A stretch of DNA of 64,000 nt from Kribbella sp. VKM Ac-2569 (GTDB taxonomy: Bacteria > Actinomycetota > Actinomycetes > Propionibacteriales > Kribbellaceae): contig NZ_SGXJ01000002.1 of NCBI RefSeq assembly GCF_004216905.1, positions 1,054,001 through 1,118,000 of the forward strand, in the 5' to 3' direction. The notes under the pieces are model-generated. The model did not search any database and was not told the origin of the DNA. It saw only the letters and a list, made by a program, of their open reading frames with translations. Below are positions 9,868 through 22,481 of this stretch, one piece after another. Numbering within the stretch: the stretch's first letter is position 1; every line of letters starts with the position of its first letter. The position numbers and the translations under genes were made by a program.

Positions 9868-10145
9868 GCGTTGGCCTTCTCACTGTCGTCCGCAGCTTCG
9901 TCGGTGACGACCTCGGCCTCGACCGGGGCGTCGACCTCCTCGGTGATTCCGAGCGCACGCTCGGACAGCACCGTGTAGATGCGGGCGATGTCCTTACGGA
10001 CGGCACGCAGCCGGCCGTGGGACTCCAGCTGGCCCGTGGCAGCCTGGAACCGGAGGTTGAACAGCTCCTCCTTGGCTTCGCCGAGCTTCGTCATCAGCTC
10101 GTCACGACCCAGGTTCCGCAGCTCAGCGGCGGTCAGGGTAGCCAT
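9864..10145 (-). CDS. rpmC: 50S ribosomal protein L29 with acidic C-terminal tail
   Basis: 93 residues against the usual 63-70. The helical hairpin core ([31 protein letters not shown]) occupies residues 4-65. It is followed by an acidic tail rich in Val, Glu, Asp and Ala. Similar tails occur in other actinobacterial L29. The start overlaps the rplP stop by one base. Confidence 0.95.
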   Translation of the reverse strand: MATLTAAELRNLGRDELMTKLGEAKEELFNLRFQAATGQLESHGRLRAVRKDIARIYTVLSERALGITEEVDAPVEAEVVTDEAADDSEKANA

Positions 10146-10564
10146 CAGTTCTCACCTGCCTCTCGGGTGATGAAGCGGCACTTCATCGGCAACTTGTGGA
10201 TCGCGCGGCGCATGGCCTCGCGAGCGATGTCCTCCGGCACACCGGAGAGCTCGAACATCACGCGACCGGCCTTCACGTTGGCGATCCACCACTCCGGCGA
10301 ACCCTTACCGGAACCCATCCGGGTCTCGGCCGGCTTCTTGGTCAGCGGGCGGTCCGGGTAGATGTTGATCCACACCTTGCCGCCGCGCTTGATGTGCCGG
10401 GTCATCGCGATACGCGCGGCCTCGATCTGCCGGTTGGTGACGTAGTGGCTCTCCAGCGCCTGGATGCCGAAGTCACCGAAGGCGAGCGTCGTACCGCCCT
10501 TGGCCGCGCCGGAGCGCGTCGGGTGGTGCTGCTTGCGGTGCTTGACCTTGCGGGGGATGAGCAT
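10145..10564 (-). CDS. rplP: 50S ribosomal protein L16
   Basis: 139 residues. [15 protein letters not shown] at the start and the conserved [21 protein letters not shown] and [12 protein letters not shown] blocks identify L16, which lines the A-site tRNA channel. It lies 3 nt after rpsC and just before rpmC. Confidence 0.97.
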   Translation of the reverse strand: MLIPRKVKHRKQHHPTRSGAAKGGTTLAFGDFGIQALESHYVTNRQIEAARIAMTRHIKRGGKVWINIYPDRPLTKKPAETRMGSGKGSPEWWIANVKAGRVMFELSGVPEDIAREAMRRAIHKLPMKCRFITREAGEN

Positions 10565-10567
10565 TGG

Positions 10568-11425
10568 TCAGCTCTCCGTTCCGGTCGTCTCGGCAGCCTT
10601 CTCGGCAGCCGGCGCGGACGCCTCGGCGGCAGGAGCCGCGTTGTTGTCACGACGGTTGTCACGGCGGTCGTCACGACGGCCGCCACGGTCACCACCGCGA
10701 CCGCCACGGTCACCGCGGTCGCCACCGTCACGGCGGGCCGGACGGCCACGCTGCTGGGTGGCGGCGCGAGCAGCAGCCTGCGCCTCGCGCTCGGCGCGGG
10801 TGCCGGCGACGTCGCCCTTGTAGATCCAGACCTTCACGCCGATCCGGCCGAAGGTCGTCCGGGCCTCGTAGAAGCCGTAGTCGATGTCGGCCCGCAGCGT
10901 GTGCAGCGGGACACGGCCCTCGCGGTAGAACTCCGACCGCGACATCTCCGCGCCACCGAGCCGGCCGGAGCACTGGATCCGGATGCCCAGGGCGCCGCCA
11001 CGCATGGTGGTCTGCATCGCCTTGCGCATCGCGCGGCGGAACGCCACGCGGCCGGACAGCTGCTCGGCCACACCCTGTGCGACCAGCTGGGCGTCGACCT
11101 CGGCGTTCTTCACCTCGAGGATGTTCAGCTGCACCTGCTTGCCGGTGAGCTCCTCCAGGCTGCCCCGGATCCGGTCCGCCTCGGCGCCACGGCGACCGAT
11201 GACGATGCCCGGACGAGCAGTGTGGATGTCGACCCGGACCCGGTCACGGGTGCGCTCGATCTCCACGCGGGAGATGCCGGCGCGCTCCATGCCCTTGCTC
11301 AGCAGGCGGCGGATCTTGACGTCCTCGCCCACGTAGTCCTTGTACAGCTTGTCGGCATACCAACGGCTCTTGTGGTCGGTGCTGATGCCGAGACGGAACC
11401 CGTGCGGGTTAACCTTCTGTCCCAC
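10568..11425 (-). CDS. rpsC: 30S ribosomal protein S3 with Arg/Gly/Asp-rich tail
   Basis: 285 residues. The start is GTG at 11425 (product [15 protein letters not shown]), 1 nt after the rplV stop. The KH domain is visible as [17 protein letters not shown] and the S3 C-terminal domain as [20 protein letters not shown]. Beyond residue 220 there is a 60-residue tail of RGD, GGDRGG and RRDDRRDN units ending in an Ala/Glu-rich stretch; E. coli S3 lacks it. S3 contributes to mRNA entry and helicase function of the small subunit. Confidence 0.95.
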   Translation of the reverse strand: MGQKVNPHGFRLGISTDHKSRWYADKLYKDYVGEDVKIRRLLSKGMERAGISRVEIERTRDRVRVDIHTARPGIVIGRRGAEADRIRGSLEELTGKQVQLNILEVKNAEVDAQLVAQGVAEQLSGRVAFRRAMRKAMQTTMRGGALGIRIQCSGRLGGAEMSRSEFYREGRVPLHTLRADIDYGFYEARTTFGRIGVKVWIYKGDVAGTRAEREAQAAARAATQQRGRPARRDGGDRGDRGGRGGDRGGRRDDRRDNRRDNNAAPAAEASAPAAEKAAETTGTES

Positions 11426-11426
11426 G

Positions 11427-12029
11427 TCAGGACTCCTTCTTCTCAGCGGTGGCCTTCTTGGCGGCCGACTTCTTGGCGGTCGCCTTCTTGGCCGGCTTCT
11501 CGGCGGCCTCGGCCGGCTTGTCGGCAGCCTTCTTGGCAGCCTTCTTCGCCGGTGCCTTCTTCGCCGTGTCAGCGGTATCCGCGGACTTCTTCGCGGCGGC
11601 CTTCTTGACCGGTGCCTTCTCGACCGGCTCGGCCTCGACGCGCGGCGCGACGACCACGGTGATGTGGCTCGTCCGCTTGTCGATCCGGGTGGCCCGGCCC
11701 TGTGCACGCGGGCGGTGACGCTTCAGCGTCGGACCCTCGTCCACGTAGGCCTTCGCCACGACCAGGTCGGCGCGGCTCAGGTGTTCGGTGCCCTCGGCGT
11801 TCGCCGCGGCGCTGTCGACGACCTTGTACACGGTCGCGGCAGCGGCCTGCGGGGCGAACTTCAGAGTGGCGAGTGCGTCGTCGACGCCCAGACCGCGCAC
11901 CAGATCGACCACGCGGCGCGCCTTCATCGGCGTCACGCGGACGAAGCGCGCGACCGCGAAGGCCCCGGGCTGCTCGCCCAGCAGGCTCTCGCGACGGGCG
12001 CTGATCGCCCTACGCTCTTGAACGCTCAT
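11427..12029 (-). CDS. rplV: 50S ribosomal protein L22 with histone H1-like tail
   Basis: 200 residues against about 115 for the family. Residues 20-130 carry the L22 core ([22 protein letters not shown], then [29 protein letters not shown]). The remaining 70 residues are almost only Ala, Lys, Pro, Glu and Thr in [18 protein letters not shown] and similar units. Such AK-rich tails are known on actinobacterial DNA- and RNA-binding proteins; here the tail would project from the exit-tunnel side of the 50S subunit. Confidence 0.95.
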   Translation of the reverse strand: MSVQERRAISARRESLLGEQPGAFAVARFVRVTPMKARRVVDLVRGLGVDDALATLKFAPQAAAATVYKVVDSAAANAEGTEHLSRADLVVAKAYVDEGPTLKRHRPRAQGRATRIDKRTSHITVVVAPRVEAEPVEKAPVKKAAAKKSADTADTAKKAPAKKAAKKAADKPAEAAEKPAKKATAKKSAAKKATAEKKES

Positions 12030-12081
12030 GATGTTCGAATCTCTCCGTAGATTGCTTTCGCTTCGTCACTGTCCTTGCGGA

Positions 12082-12363
12082 TCAGCGACGCCGTGACTTC
12101 CGGTCGTCCTTCTCGTGACCCTTGAACGTCCGGGTCGGGGCGAACTCGCCGAGCTTGTGCCCGACCATCGAGTCCGTCACGAACACCGGCACGTGCTTGC
12201 GGCCGTCGTGCACCGCAATCGTGTGGCCGATCATGTCCGGCACGATCATCGATCGGCGAGACCAGGTCTTGATGACGTTCTTGGTGCCCTTCTCGTTCTG
12301 CACCTCCACCTTCTTTGCCAGGTGGTGGTCGACGAACGGGCCCTTCTTCAAGCTGCGTGGCAT
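12082..12363 (-). CDS. rpsS: 30S ribosomal protein S19
   Basis: 93 residues, exact family length, beginning [19 protein letters not shown] and with [28 protein letters not shown], the S19 signature. It follows rplB by 15 nt. Confidence 0.97.
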   Translation of the reverse strand: MPRSLKKGPFVDHHLAKKVEVQNEKGTKNVIKTWSRRSMIVPDMIGHTIAVHDGRKHVPVFVTDSMVGHKLGEFAPTRTFKGHEKDDRKSRRR

Positions 12364-12378
12364 GTGGCCGGCTCCCTA

Positions 12379-13212
12379 TCAGCGCTTCTTGCCGGCCTTG
12401 CGGCGCCGGACGATCATTCGGTCGCTTTCCTTGCGGGTGCGGGTCCGGCCTTCCGGCTGGCCCCACGGGGACACCGGGTGGCGACCACCCGAGGTCTTAC
12501 CCTCACCACCACCGTGCGGGTGGTCGACCGGGTTCATCGCGACACCACGGACGGTCGGGCGCTTGCCCTTCCAGCGCATCCGGCCCGCCTTGCCCCAGTT
12601 GATGTTCGACTGCTCGCCGTTGCCGACCTCACCGAGGGTGGCGCGGCAGCGCACGTCGACCATCCGGACCTCGCCGGACGGCATCCGCAGGGTGGCCATC
12701 CGACCCTCCTTCGCGACCAGCTGAATGCTGGTACCGGCGGAGCGACCCATCTTGGCGCCACCACCCGGACGCAGCTCGACGGCGTGGATCGTGGAGCCGA
12801 CCGGGATGTTGCGCAGCGGCAGGTTGTTGCCGATCTTGATGTCCGCGGCCGGGCCGTTCTCGACGACCGTGCCCTGCTTCAGGTTGGTCGGGGCGAGGAT
12901 GTAGCGCTTCTCGCCGTCGACGTAGTGCAGCAGCGCGATCCGCGCGGTCCGGTTCGGGTCGTACTCGATGTGCGCGACCTTCGCCGGCACGCCGTCCTTG
13001 TCGTACCGCTTGAAGTCGATCAGCCGGTACGCCCGCTTGTGACCGCCACCGTGGTGCCGGGTGGTGATCTTGCCGGAGTTGTTCCGGCCGCCCTTCTTGG
13101 GCAGCGGACGCAGCAGCGACTTCTCAGGGGTCGAACGGGTGAGCTCGACGAAGTCGGCCACGCTCGAGCCACGGCGGCCCGGCGTTGTCGGCTTGTACTT
13201 GCGGATTCCCAT
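12379..13212 (-). CDS. rplB: 50S ribosomal protein L2
   Basis: 277 residues. The conserved blocks [32 protein letters not shown] and the C-terminal [18 protein letters not shown] (containing the conserved His near the peptidyl transferase centre) are all present. The start overlaps the rplW stop by one base. Confidence 0.97.
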   Translation of the reverse strand: MGIRKYKPTTPGRRGSSVADFVELTRSTPEKSLLRPLPKKGGRNNSGKITTRHHGGGHKRAYRLIDFKRYDKDGVPAKVAHIEYDPNRTARIALLHYVDGEKRYILAPTNLKQGTVVENGPAADIKIGNNLPLRNIPVGSTIHAVELRPGGGAKMGRSAGTSIQLVAKEGRMATLRMPSGEVRMVDVRCRATLGEVGNGEQSNINWGKAGRMRWKGKRPTVRGVAMNPVDHPHGGGEGKTSGGRHPVSPWGQPEGRTRTRKESDRMIVRRRKAGKKR

Positions 13213-13517
13213 TACGACTGGCCTCCGAAGATGTCGATGCGGTCGTCGCCCTTGAGGGTCACGATCGCCCGCTTGGTGTCCGGGCGCTTACCGAAGCCGG
13301 ACCGGGTCCGGCGCCGCTTGCCCTTGCGGTTAAGAGTGTTGACGTCGCTGACCTTGACCTTGAAGACCTTCTCGACCGCGAGCTTGATCTCGGTCTTGTT
13401 GGCGTCCGGTGCGACCTCGAACGTGTACTTCTGCTCGTCCAGCAGGCCGTAGCTCTTCTCGCTCACGACCGGCCGGAGCAGCACGTCACGCGGGTCCTTG
13501 TTGACTCCGTGGCTCAT
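13212..13517 (-). CDS. rplW: 50S ribosomal protein L23
   Basis: 101 residues. [20 protein letters not shown] and [21 protein letters not shown] identify L23, the docking site for trigger factor and SRP at the exit tunnel. It overlaps rplD by 4 bp at its start. Confidence 0.96.
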   Translation of the reverse strand: MSHGVNKDPRDVLLRPVVSEKSYGLLDEQKYTFEVAPDANKTEIKLAVEKVFKVKVSDVNTLNRKGKRRRTRSGFGKRPDTKRAIVTLKGDDRIDIFGGQS

Positions 13518-14206
13518 GCCTCTACCTCCTCGGCCTCAGTCGACGTTGCGACGGCCTTGACGGACTTGCCCTTGGGCGCGCCGGCGACGAACGAGTCGAG
13601 CGCGCTCTTGGTGAACACGACCGCGTCGCTGACCAGAACGTCGTACGCGTTCAGCTGGTCGGCGGCGATCAGGTGCACGTGTTGCACGTTGCGCAGGCTC
13701 AGCCAGGTGAGCTCGTCGGCGCGGTCGACGACGACCAGCGCCTTACCCGGCTCGGTCACCTCGCCCAGCACCTTCAGGGCCGACTTGGTGGAGGGCTTGT
13801 CGCCGTCCACGAAGCTCTCGACCACGAACACCTGGCCGTCACGGGCCCGGTCGGACAGCGCACCGCGAAGCGCGGCGGCGATCATCTTCTTCGGGGTCCG
13901 CTGGCTGTAGTCACGCGGCGTGGGGCCGTGGACGACGCCACCGCCGGTGAACTGCGGCGCGCGGGTCGAGCCCTGGCGGGCGCGACCGGTGCCCTTCTGG
14001 CGGTACGGCTTGGCGCCACCGCCGGACACCTCGCCCCGGGACTTGGTGCTGTGCGTGCCCTGGCGGGCCGCGGCCAGCTGGGCCACCACGACCTGGTGGA
14101 TCAGCGGCACGTTGACCTGGACGTCGAACAGCTCGGCCGGAAGCTCGGCGGAACCCTTCTTGCTGACCTTGTCGCCCTTGACGACGACGACGTCGACGGT
14201 GCTCAC
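13514..14206 (-). CDS. rplD: 50S ribosomal protein L4
   Basis: 230 residues. The tunnel loop [20 protein letters not shown] and the C-terminal Rossmann-like part ([32 protein letters not shown]) are typical. In E. coli L4 autoregulates the S10 operon; no E. coli-like S10 leader was recognised here. It overlaps rplC by 4 bp. Confidence 0.96.
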   Translation of the reverse strand: MSTVDVVVVKGDKVSKKGSAELPAELFDVQVNVPLIHQVVVAQLAAARQGTHSTKSRGEVSGGGAKPYRQKGTGRARQGSTRAPQFTGGGVVHGPTPRDYSQRTPKKMIAAALRGALSDRARDGQVFVVESFVDGDKPSTKSALKVLGEVTEPGKALVVVDRADELTWLSLRNVQHVHLIAADQLNAYDVLVSDAVVFTKSALDSFVAGAPKGKSVKAVATSTEAEEVEA

Positions 14207-14859
14207 TTCGACGCTCCCTTCGCGGCGTTGCGGATCAGCACGAGGCCGCCCTTGGGGCCGGGGACGGCGCCCTTGATCAGGATCAGGCCGCGCTCGACAT
14301 CGATCGCGTGCACCGACACGTTCTGGGTGGTGACCTGCTCGTGGCCCATCCGGCCCGCCATCTTCAGGCCCTTGAAGACCCGGCCCGGGGTGGCGCAGCC
14401 GCCGATGGAACCCGGCGAGCGGTGCTTCTTGTGCACACCGTGGGTGGCGCGCAGACCGTGGAAGCCGTGCCGCTTCATGACACCGGCGAAACCCTTGCCC
14501 TTGCTGGTCGCGGAAACGTCGACCCGCTCGCCGGCCTCGAATGCCTCGGCCTTGATCTCCTGGCCCAGGGTGTACTCGCTGGCGTCAGCGGTCCGCAGCT
14601 CGAGCAGGTGACGGCGCGGGGTCACGCCGGCCTTCTCGAAGTGGCCGCGCATCGGCGAGTTCACCTTGCGGGGGTCGATGTCGCCGAAGGCGATCTGGAC
14701 GCCGTCGTACCCGTGGCTGGCCGAGGTGCGAACCTCGGTCACCACGCACGGGCCGGCCTGGACCACGGTCACGGGGACGACGCGGTTGTTCTCGTCCCAG
14801 GTCTGGGTCATGCCGAGCTTGGTGCCCAGCAGACCGCGCGTGTTCTTTAGCTTGCTCAT
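14203..14859 (-). CDS. rplC: 50S ribosomal protein L3
   Basis: 218 residues from ATG at 14859 ([19 protein letters not shown]). An upstream in-frame start exists but would add a non-conserved extension. The central [21 protein letters not shown] and [22 protein letters not shown] blocks, the part that reaches the peptidyl transferase centre, are intact. It follows rpsJ by 16 nt. Confidence 0.96.
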   Translation of the reverse strand: MSKLKNTRGLLGTKLGMTQTWDENNRVVPVTVVQAGPCVVTEVRTSASHGYDGVQIAFGDIDPRKVNSPMRGHFEKAGVTPRRHLLELRTADASEYTLGQEIKAEAFEAGERVDVSATSKGKGFAGVMKRHGFHGLRATHGVHKKHRSPGSIGGCATPGRVFKGLKMAGRMGHEQVTTQNVSVHAIDVERGLILIKGAVPGPKGGLVLIRNAAKGASK

Positions 14860-14875
14860 TGGCTGTTCGCGTCCC

Positions 14876-15184
14876 TCAGAGCTTGATCTCGATGTCGACA
14901 CCAGCCGGCAGGTCGAGACGCATCAGCGAGTCGACGGTCTTCGGCGTGGGGTCGATGATGTCGATGAGCCGCTTGTGGGTGCGCATCTCGAAGTGCTCGC
15001 GGCTGTCCTTGTACTTGTGCGGCGAGCGGATGACGCAGAACACGTTCTTTTCCGTCGGCAACGGCACCGGGCCAGCAACCTTCGCACCAGTACGCGTCAC
15101 CGTGTCGACAATCTTGCGTGCCGAGCTGTCGATGACCTCGTGGTCGTAGGCCTTCAGCCGGATGCGGATCTTCTGTCCCGCCAT
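14876..15184 (-). CDS. rpsJ: 30S ribosomal protein S10 (NusE)
   Basis: 102 residues, exact family length, [20 protein letters not shown] at the start and [16 protein letters not shown] at the end. First gene of the S10-spc operon; S10 also binds NusB and NusG during transcription antitermination. It is preceded by a 361-bp leader with a 23-bp element shared with the rpsL leader. Confidence 0.97.
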   Translation of the reverse strand: MAGQKIRIRLKAYDHEVIDSSARKIVDTVTRTGAKVAGPVPLPTEKNVFCVIRSPHKYKDSREHFEMRTHKRLIDIIDPTPKTVDSLMRLDLPAGVDIEIKL

Positions 15185-15228
15185 CGCTTCGCTTCGTCCT
15201 TCTCTATCGTCTTCGCCTTCGTTGCTCC

Positions 15229-15251
15229 GACCCCCGCGGTCGGGTGTGTCG
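15229..15251 (-). promoter_or_regulatory. 23-bp leader element shared by rpsJ and rpsL (copy 1)
   Basis: Identical base for base to 19887-19909. On the coding strand it reads CGACACACCCGACCGCGGGG plus GTC, preceded in both cases by GCGCAC-type sequence. In this copy the following GG allows a 5-bp stem CCGAC/GTCGG. It ends 44 nt before the rpsJ start. Function is unknown; a shared leader element for the two main ribosomal operons suggests common control. Confidence 0.7.
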
Positions 15252-15405
15252 TGTGCGCGGAACGCACGTGACCCACCGCTTCGTCGACCTGGATTGGAGA
15301 TCGGGGCCCGGTCTCGGACCGGAACCTCGGCATGGTCTCCGGTCCAGCGCACCAGCCAGATCAAGAAGATCTGGGGCGCACCCCGGCGGCCTCGCCTGAG
15401 CAACC

Positions 15406-15434
15406 TGAATATTGTGCCATCGATCGGAGTCGAA
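15406..15434 (-). promoter_or_regulatory. Candidate S10 operon promoter
   Basis: On the minus strand TTCGAC (15434-15429) and TATTCA (15411-15406) are separated by 17 bp, directly downstream of the tuf terminators. The -10 match is moderate, so this is a candidate only. Confidence 0.4.
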
Positions 15435-15455
15435 ACGCCAATCGGCGGCTTTCAC

Positions 15456-15490
15456 GCCTGATCCGGAACCACGTGAGCGCCGGATCAGGC
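15456..15490 (-). terminator. Second hairpin downstream of tuf
   Basis: A perfect 11-bp inverted repeat: GCCTGATCCGG (15456-15466) and CCGGATCAGGC (15480-15490) around a 13-nt loop. It lies just beyond the first tuf terminator and before the S10 promoter, as a tandem back-up terminator. There is no long T-tract, as is usual in high-GC actinobacteria. Confidence 0.65.
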
Positions 15491-15498
15491 GCAAAGCA

Positions 15499-15539
15499 GA
15501 GGTCCGCGAAGGCTCACTTCTCGAGCCCTCGCGGACCTC
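15499..15539 (-). terminator. Terminator of the str operon (after tuf)
   Basis: Long hairpin, 17-bp arms GAGGTCCGCGAAGGCTC (15499-15515) and GAGCCCTCGCGGACCTC (15523-15539) with one wobble pair and a 7-nt loop, starting 7 nt after the tuf stop codon. The stem is symmetric enough to act in both directions. Confidence 0.85.
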
Positions 15540-15545
15540 ATGAGA

Positions 15546-16739
<1,194 letters not shown>

Positions 16740-16811
16740 TGGGGCCCTCCTAGATAAATTGACTACGCCGTACGCCGACGCGCTTGGGGTGTGGTGGTCA
16801 GGAGCGAGAGA

Positions 16812-18923
<2,112 letters not shown>

Positions 18924-18994
18924 CTCGGTGGTCTACCTCTCGATTCTGTACTGCGTCAAAGGGGTGAATGCTGGAGTCCGGATCGGACCCCGGA

Positions 18995-19465
18995 TCACCA
19001 GCGGTAGTGGGCGAAAGCCTTGTTGGCTTCGGCCATCTTGTGCGTGTCCTCGCGGCGCTTCACCGACGCACCGAGACCGTTGGACGCGTCCAGGATCTCG
19101 TTCATCAGGCGCTCGGACATGGTCTTCTCGCGACGCGCACGGGAGTACGACGTCAGCCAGCGCAGGGCGAGCGTGGTCGAGCGACCCGGCTTGACCTCGA
19201 TCGGCACCTGGTACGTGGCTCCACCGACGCGGCGGCTCTTCACCTCGATGCTCGGCTTCACGTTGTCCAGCGCACGCTTCAGCGTGATCACCGGGTCGGT
19301 GCCGGTCTTGGTGCGAGTGCCCTCGAGAGCGTTGTACACGATGCTCTGCGCGATCTGCTTCTTGCCGTCGACCAGGATCTTCGAGATCAACTGGGTGACG
19401 AGCGGCGAACTGTAGACCGGGTCGATGATGACCGGGCGCTTCGGGGCGGGGCCCTTGCGCGGCAT
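18995..19465 (-). CDS. rpsG: 30S ribosomal protein S7
   Basis: 156 residues. [36 protein letters not shown] start region and the conserved [13 protein letters not shown] and [10 protein letters not shown] blocks identify S7, the primary binder of the 16S 3' major domain. ATG at 19465 overlaps the rpsL stop by one base (TAATG). An ATG further upstream is not needed. Confidence 0.97.
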   Translation of the reverse strand: MPRKGPAPKRPVIIDPVYSSPLVTQLISKILVDGKKQIAQSIVYNALEGTRTKTGTDPVITLKRALDNVKPSIEVKSRRVGGATYQVPIEVKPGRSTTLALRWLTSYSRARREKTMSERLMNEILDASNGLGASVKRREDTHKMAEANKAFAHYRW

Positions 19466-19839
19466 TAGCTCTTCTCCTTCTTCGCGCCGTAGAGGCTGCG
19501 AGCCTGCTTCCGGTTCTTCACACCCTGGGTGTCGAGCGAACCGCGGATGATCTTGTACCGGACACCCGGGAGGTCCTTCACACGACCGCCACGCACGAGC
19601 ACGATCGAGTGCTCCTGCAGGTTGTGGCCGACGCCGGGAATGTAGGCGGTGACCTCGATACCGCTGGTCAGGCGGACACGCGCAACCTTGCGAAGCGCGG
19701 AGTTCGGCTTCTTCGGCGTGGTCGTGTAGACGCGCGTGCACACACCACGACGCTGAGGGGAACCCTTCAGGGCGGGCGTCTTGTTCTTGGACACCTTGTC
19801 CTGGCGGCCCTTGCGGACCAGCTGGTTAATGGTGGGCAC
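19465..19839 (-). CDS. rpsL: 30S ribosomal protein S12
   Basis: 124 residues from GTG at 19839 (product [12 protein letters not shown]). The decoding-site loops [13 protein letters not shown] and [13 protein letters not shown] are wild type, including the Lys residues whose change gives streptomycin resistance, so no target-based streptomycin resistance is predicted. First gene of the str operon, with a clear promoter at 20037-20065. Confidence 0.97.
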   Translation of the reverse strand: MPTINQLVRKGRQDKVSKNKTPALKGSPQRRGVCTRVYTTTPKKPNSALRKVARVRLTSGIEVTAYIPGVGHNLQEHSIVLVRGGRVKDLPGVRYKIIRGSLDTQGVKNRKQARSLYGAKKEKS

Positions 19840-19886
19840 CGCGTGGGTCTCTTTCTGTCGTCCGGCTGGGTTTGTAACTTTTGCCT

Positions 19887-19909
19887 GACCCCCGCGGTCG
19901 GGTGTGTCG
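19887..19909 (-). promoter_or_regulatory. 23-bp leader element shared by rpsL and rpsJ (copy 2)
   Basis: Identical to 15229-15251 and at nearly the same distance from the start codon (47 nt against 44 nt). The flanking GCGCAC just upstream on the coding strand is also shared. Here the terminal GG of the potential stem is AGG, so the stem is weaker, which argues that sequence rather than the hairpin is what is conserved. Confidence 0.7.
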
Positions 19910-20036
19910 CGTGCGCACGAGCAGACCGAAGCCGTAATCTTCCAGACTGTCGGCAGGAGTCCCGTGCCACGCGGCCCGATCCGTTGGACGAGGGGCACGC
20001 ATGACGGCCCAGGAAAGACCCCGGGCACGATCGTTA

Positions 20037-20065
20037 AGACTAGCGGGTGCCTCAAGTGCGGTCAA
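20037..20065 (-). promoter_or_regulatory. str operon promoter
   Basis: Minus strand TTGACC (20065-20060), exactly 17 bp spacer, TAGTCT (20042-20037). The predicted transcription start near 20029 gives a leader of about 190 nt before rpsL that includes the shared 23-bp element. Confidence 0.8.
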
Positions 20066-20117
20066 AATGAGTAACTGACCACGGTAGAGAGCCTTCCGCG
20101 CTTTCAGTCTACAGGCT

Positions 20118-20876
20118 CTACGCGGTGGCCCTCCCACCCAGGAAATCCGCCGCCACCGCAGCGTCTCCCCCGACCGTCAGAACCCGTCCCGGCAAACGCT
20201 TCCACAAGCACAGGTCGAGCTCGGAGGTAGTCCCCGAAAGCACCGCTTCACCGACCGCCTTTCCTCGCTCGACGAGCGGCCGATCGCCTTGTGACACAGG
20301 CGTCAGCGTCCACTCGTGCCCGGTGTCGGTGGCCCGAACGCCGACCTGCCGGGTCACCGCCGGCGCGAACCCGCGGGCCAGCATCCGGGGCAGGAACACC
20401 TCGAACACCTCGTCCACCCCGTCGGCCGCGACCGCCGCAGGTACGACGGCCAGACCAGTGTCGACCTGCTCCCCCGCCGCAACCCCGGCCTGAATCAGGT
20501 CCACAAGGTGGATAACCGTCTCATGCAGACGACGGCGGGCCCAGAAGCCGGCCCGCTGATCCACCGGGGCGAAGTTCCAGCACGGTTCGTCCGGGTCGAC
20601 CGCACGGATCGCGGCCAGCAACGCGCCGGTCGTTCCGGCGTACCAGTCCGACCAGGAGATCGTCGTCCGCAGCACCTCCGGCACCTTCTGGGCAGTGCCG
20701 GAGAGCAGGATCGACGCGGCCCAGCGCTGACCTGACCCCAGGTGCAGGGCCAGGTCGGCGACGGTCCAGCCAGGACAGGCGGGCACGGCCGCGCCGGGAT
20801 CGACCCATCCGAGGGCCGCCGCGAAGTCCTCGGCCGCGCGCTCGAACTCGGTGAGGTGGTCGATCGGATCAGGCAC
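20118..20876 (-). CDS. Maleylpyruvate isomerase-family, mycothiol-dependent enzyme
   Basis: 252 residues. The N-terminal DinB/MDMPI four-helix domain is recognisable from PGWTVADLALHLGSGQRW (metal-ligand His) near residue 38 and RRLHETVIHLVDL near residue 117, then a C-terminal SCP2-like domain with ERGKAVGEAVLSGTTSELDLCLWKRLPG. Such proteins use mycothiol as cofactor, which fits an actinobacterium; specific substrates are rarely known. The GTG start at 20876 lies inside the end of the upstream hydrolase gene (8-bp overlap), so the two form one unit. Confidence 0.82.
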   Translation of the reverse strand: MPDPIDHLTEFERAAEDFAAALGWVDPGAAVPACPGWTVADLALHLGSGQRWAASILLSGTAQKVPEVLRTTISWSDWYAGTTGALLAAIRAVDPDEPCWNFAPVDQRAGFWARRRLHETVIHLVDLIQAGVAAGEQVDTGLAVVPAAVAADGVDEVFEVFLPRMLARGFAPAVTRQVGVRATDTGHEWTLTPVSQGDRPLVERGKAVGEAVLSGTTSELDLCLWKRLPGRVLTVGGDAAVAADFLGGRATA

Positions 20877-22155
20877 GGAATTCGACGTCGGTTATCAAGC
20901 CGTCGGCGACGCGGTAGAGGGCCAGTTGCGGGGTGGATTCGCCGTCGTCGTAGGTAACGACGTGCTCGACCACCCACTCCGCCAGCATCAGCCGCTGGAC
21001 GACCTCGGTCTTGCAGCGGCCGGCGGCGAAGCGCGGGCGGTAGAACTCGCGCAGGAACCGGCGCCCCTTGAGCTCGGAGCCGTCCGCGAGAAGGATCCGG
21101 GCGGTCGGCGAGTACATGGCCAGGAAGGCCTCGAGGTCGTGTGCGTCGTACGCCGCGTGCTCACGGCCGATCACCCGCGCAGCCGGGGTGTCAGCGGTGA
21201 CAGCCGCGACCGTCGCGGCTCCCAGGCCCGCCAGCGGGGGCTGAGCCGCAGCGGGGACAACAGGTGCAGGGGTGATGGGTGCGGGGGCGGCAGGCGGCTG
21301 AGTGGCGGGTTCAGCCGGAGCCGGGGTTTCCTGCACCGCGACGGCCGCCTTGGCTGCAGGCGTCGTACGGCGGGTTGAAGTGGTCTTCTTCTTGGCCGGG
21401 GGTGGGACGAGGAGCTTGCCGTCCGCGCCAGGCTCTTCGCCGAGGTGGGCGATCGCCCAGTCGAGAGCCTTGGTCACGGCGGCGCGTGATTCTTCGGTGT
21501 GGTCGAGCATGTCGAACCCGTGGTGCCCTTTCGGTACGTCGATGATGTCCAGCGCGGCGCCGCCCGCGGAGACGAACTCCGCTACCGGACCGGCGAGCTC
21601 CTCACGCTCGAGTCCAGCTCTTGTCAGCAGCACCGGCAGGTCCTTGTGTTTGCCGATCACTTCGGCGGCGGTTACCAAATCGTCGACACCGGGCGGGGTG
21701 GCGAGCAGGGGGTAGGTCAGGGCGACGAAGCGCAGCCAGTCGGGGCGGCTGTCCAGCCACTCCCCGGCCAGCAGGCCGGCGCCGGAGAAGAACCACAGTC
21801 CGACCCGATCGGGGTCGACCCGTGGGTCGGAACGCAGTACGCCGACCGCTGCCTCCACCTCGTCCGCGGCCGCGACCAGTCGTTCGAGGCCGTGGATCAG
21901 GCTGTGGTCGACCACCGCGGCCACCAGGCCCCGCCTGGCGGCAGCCGTCGCGTAGCCCTTGTAGACCGGCCAGTCCCGAGGCATCACCTCGAGGCCGGCA
22001 GGCCCAGGTCCCCCGTGCACAAAGAGAATTGCGCCGCCTCGGGCGGTACCGGGCGGGCGGTACAGGTCGATCTCCCCCAGGCGATCGACGCGTACGTCAG
22101 AACCTTCCAGAACCCCCAAGACGAAAGGCCGCAGGTAGGCCGGCAGATCCGTCAT
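20869..22155 (-). CDS. Alpha/beta hydrolase fused to a SnoaL/NTF2-like domain
   Basis: 428 residues from ATG at 22155. Residues 1-240 form an alpha/beta hydrolase: FVHGGPGPAG (oxyanion region) near 45, WFFSGAG near 121-127 as nucleophile elbow with Ser in a non-canonical F-x-S setting, and GHHGFDM near 210 as catalytic His region. Residues about 250-320 are an Ala/Pro/Lys-rich linker. Residues about 325-428 are a SnoaL-like (NTF2 fold) domain with EHAAYDAHDLEAFLAMYSPTARI. The pairing suggests a two-step or scaffolded reaction on a small hydrophobic substrate; no substrate can be named. An in-frame Met earlier would add few residues. Confidence 0.72.
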   Translation of the reverse strand: MTDLPAYLRPFVLGVLEGSDVRVDRLGEIDLYRPPGTARGGAILFVHGGPGPAGLEVMPRDWPVYKGYATAAARRGLVAAVVDHSLIHGLERLVAAADEVEAAVGVLRSDPRVDPDRVGLWFFSGAGLLAGEWLDSRPDWLRFVALTYPLLATPPGVDDLVTAAEVIGKHKDLPVLLTRAGLEREELAGPVAEFVSAGGAALDIIDVPKGHHGFDMLDHTEESRAAVTKALDWAIAHLGEEPGADGKLLVPPPAKKKTTSTRRTTPAAKAAVAVQETPAPAEPATQPPAAPAPITPAPVVPAAAQPPLAGLGAATVAAVTADTPAARVIGREHAAYDAHDLEAFLAMYSPTARILLADGSELKGRRFLREFYRPRFAAGRCKTEVVQRLMLAEWVVEHVVTYDDGESTPQLALYRVADGLITDVEFRA

Positions 22156-22348
22156 GCACCAATCTTGGCGCATACCGAGCACCTTTACAGCCGCCACCCC
22201 GAGTGTCTTTCCCAAACCGCCCCACGAGCTCCGCAAGGAGCAGGGAATCGCACCACCACCAACCCCCAAAAGCACCCCCTCCCCACCCAAACCAACCCCA
22301 CGCGCCACAAGATCCCCTCCCCACCAAACCCCACGAGCCACACGACCA

Positions 22349-22369
22349 CCCCACCCCTCCCTCTCCCCC
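22349..22369 (-). other. G-quadruplex motif
   Basis: Read on the minus strand: five G, AGA, three G, A, four G, T, four G. Four G runs with loops of 3, 1 and 1 nt fit a stable parallel quadruplex. It is about 195 bp upstream of the hydrolase start on the same strand, so it would lie in the promoter or 5' leader. Confidence 0.6.
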
Positions 22370-22409
22370 GCCAGCCGAACGCCTCCCCGCCCACCCCCGG
22401 TGGATGAAC

Positions 22410-22427
22410 TCCCCAAACCGGTTCGGG
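22410..22427. repeat. Palindromic repeat CCCCAAACCGGTTCGGGG (copy 1)
   Basis: 18-bp near-perfect palindrome. The same sequence in inverted form is at 22482-22498, and a third variant is at 23720-23737 on the far side of the nuclease-like gene. Confidence 0.75.
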
Positions 22428-22481
22428 GGCGAGATCCATCCAGACCGGGGAGGATCACCCACCCGGATCGGGCAGCTCGCG

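Larger units (their letters stand above)
15185..15545 (-). other. Gene-free S10 leader and tuf terminator region
   Basis: 361 bp without a credible gene. Read on the minus strand it contains two tandem hairpins ending the str operon (15499-15539 and 15456-15490), a candidate S10 promoter (15406-15434), about 150 bp of untranslated leader with no motif I can name, and the element shared with the rpsL leader (15229-15251), 44 nt before rpsJ. Confidence 0.7.

Noticed and set aside
15229..15251. Shared leader element as a terminator
   Set aside because: Stem of only 4-5 bp, not fully preserved in the second copy, and located just before start codons.
22250..22400. C/A-rich tract as tandem repeat or CRISPR-like array
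   Set aside because: No regular repeat unit or spacers; only compositional bias with a quadruplex motif.
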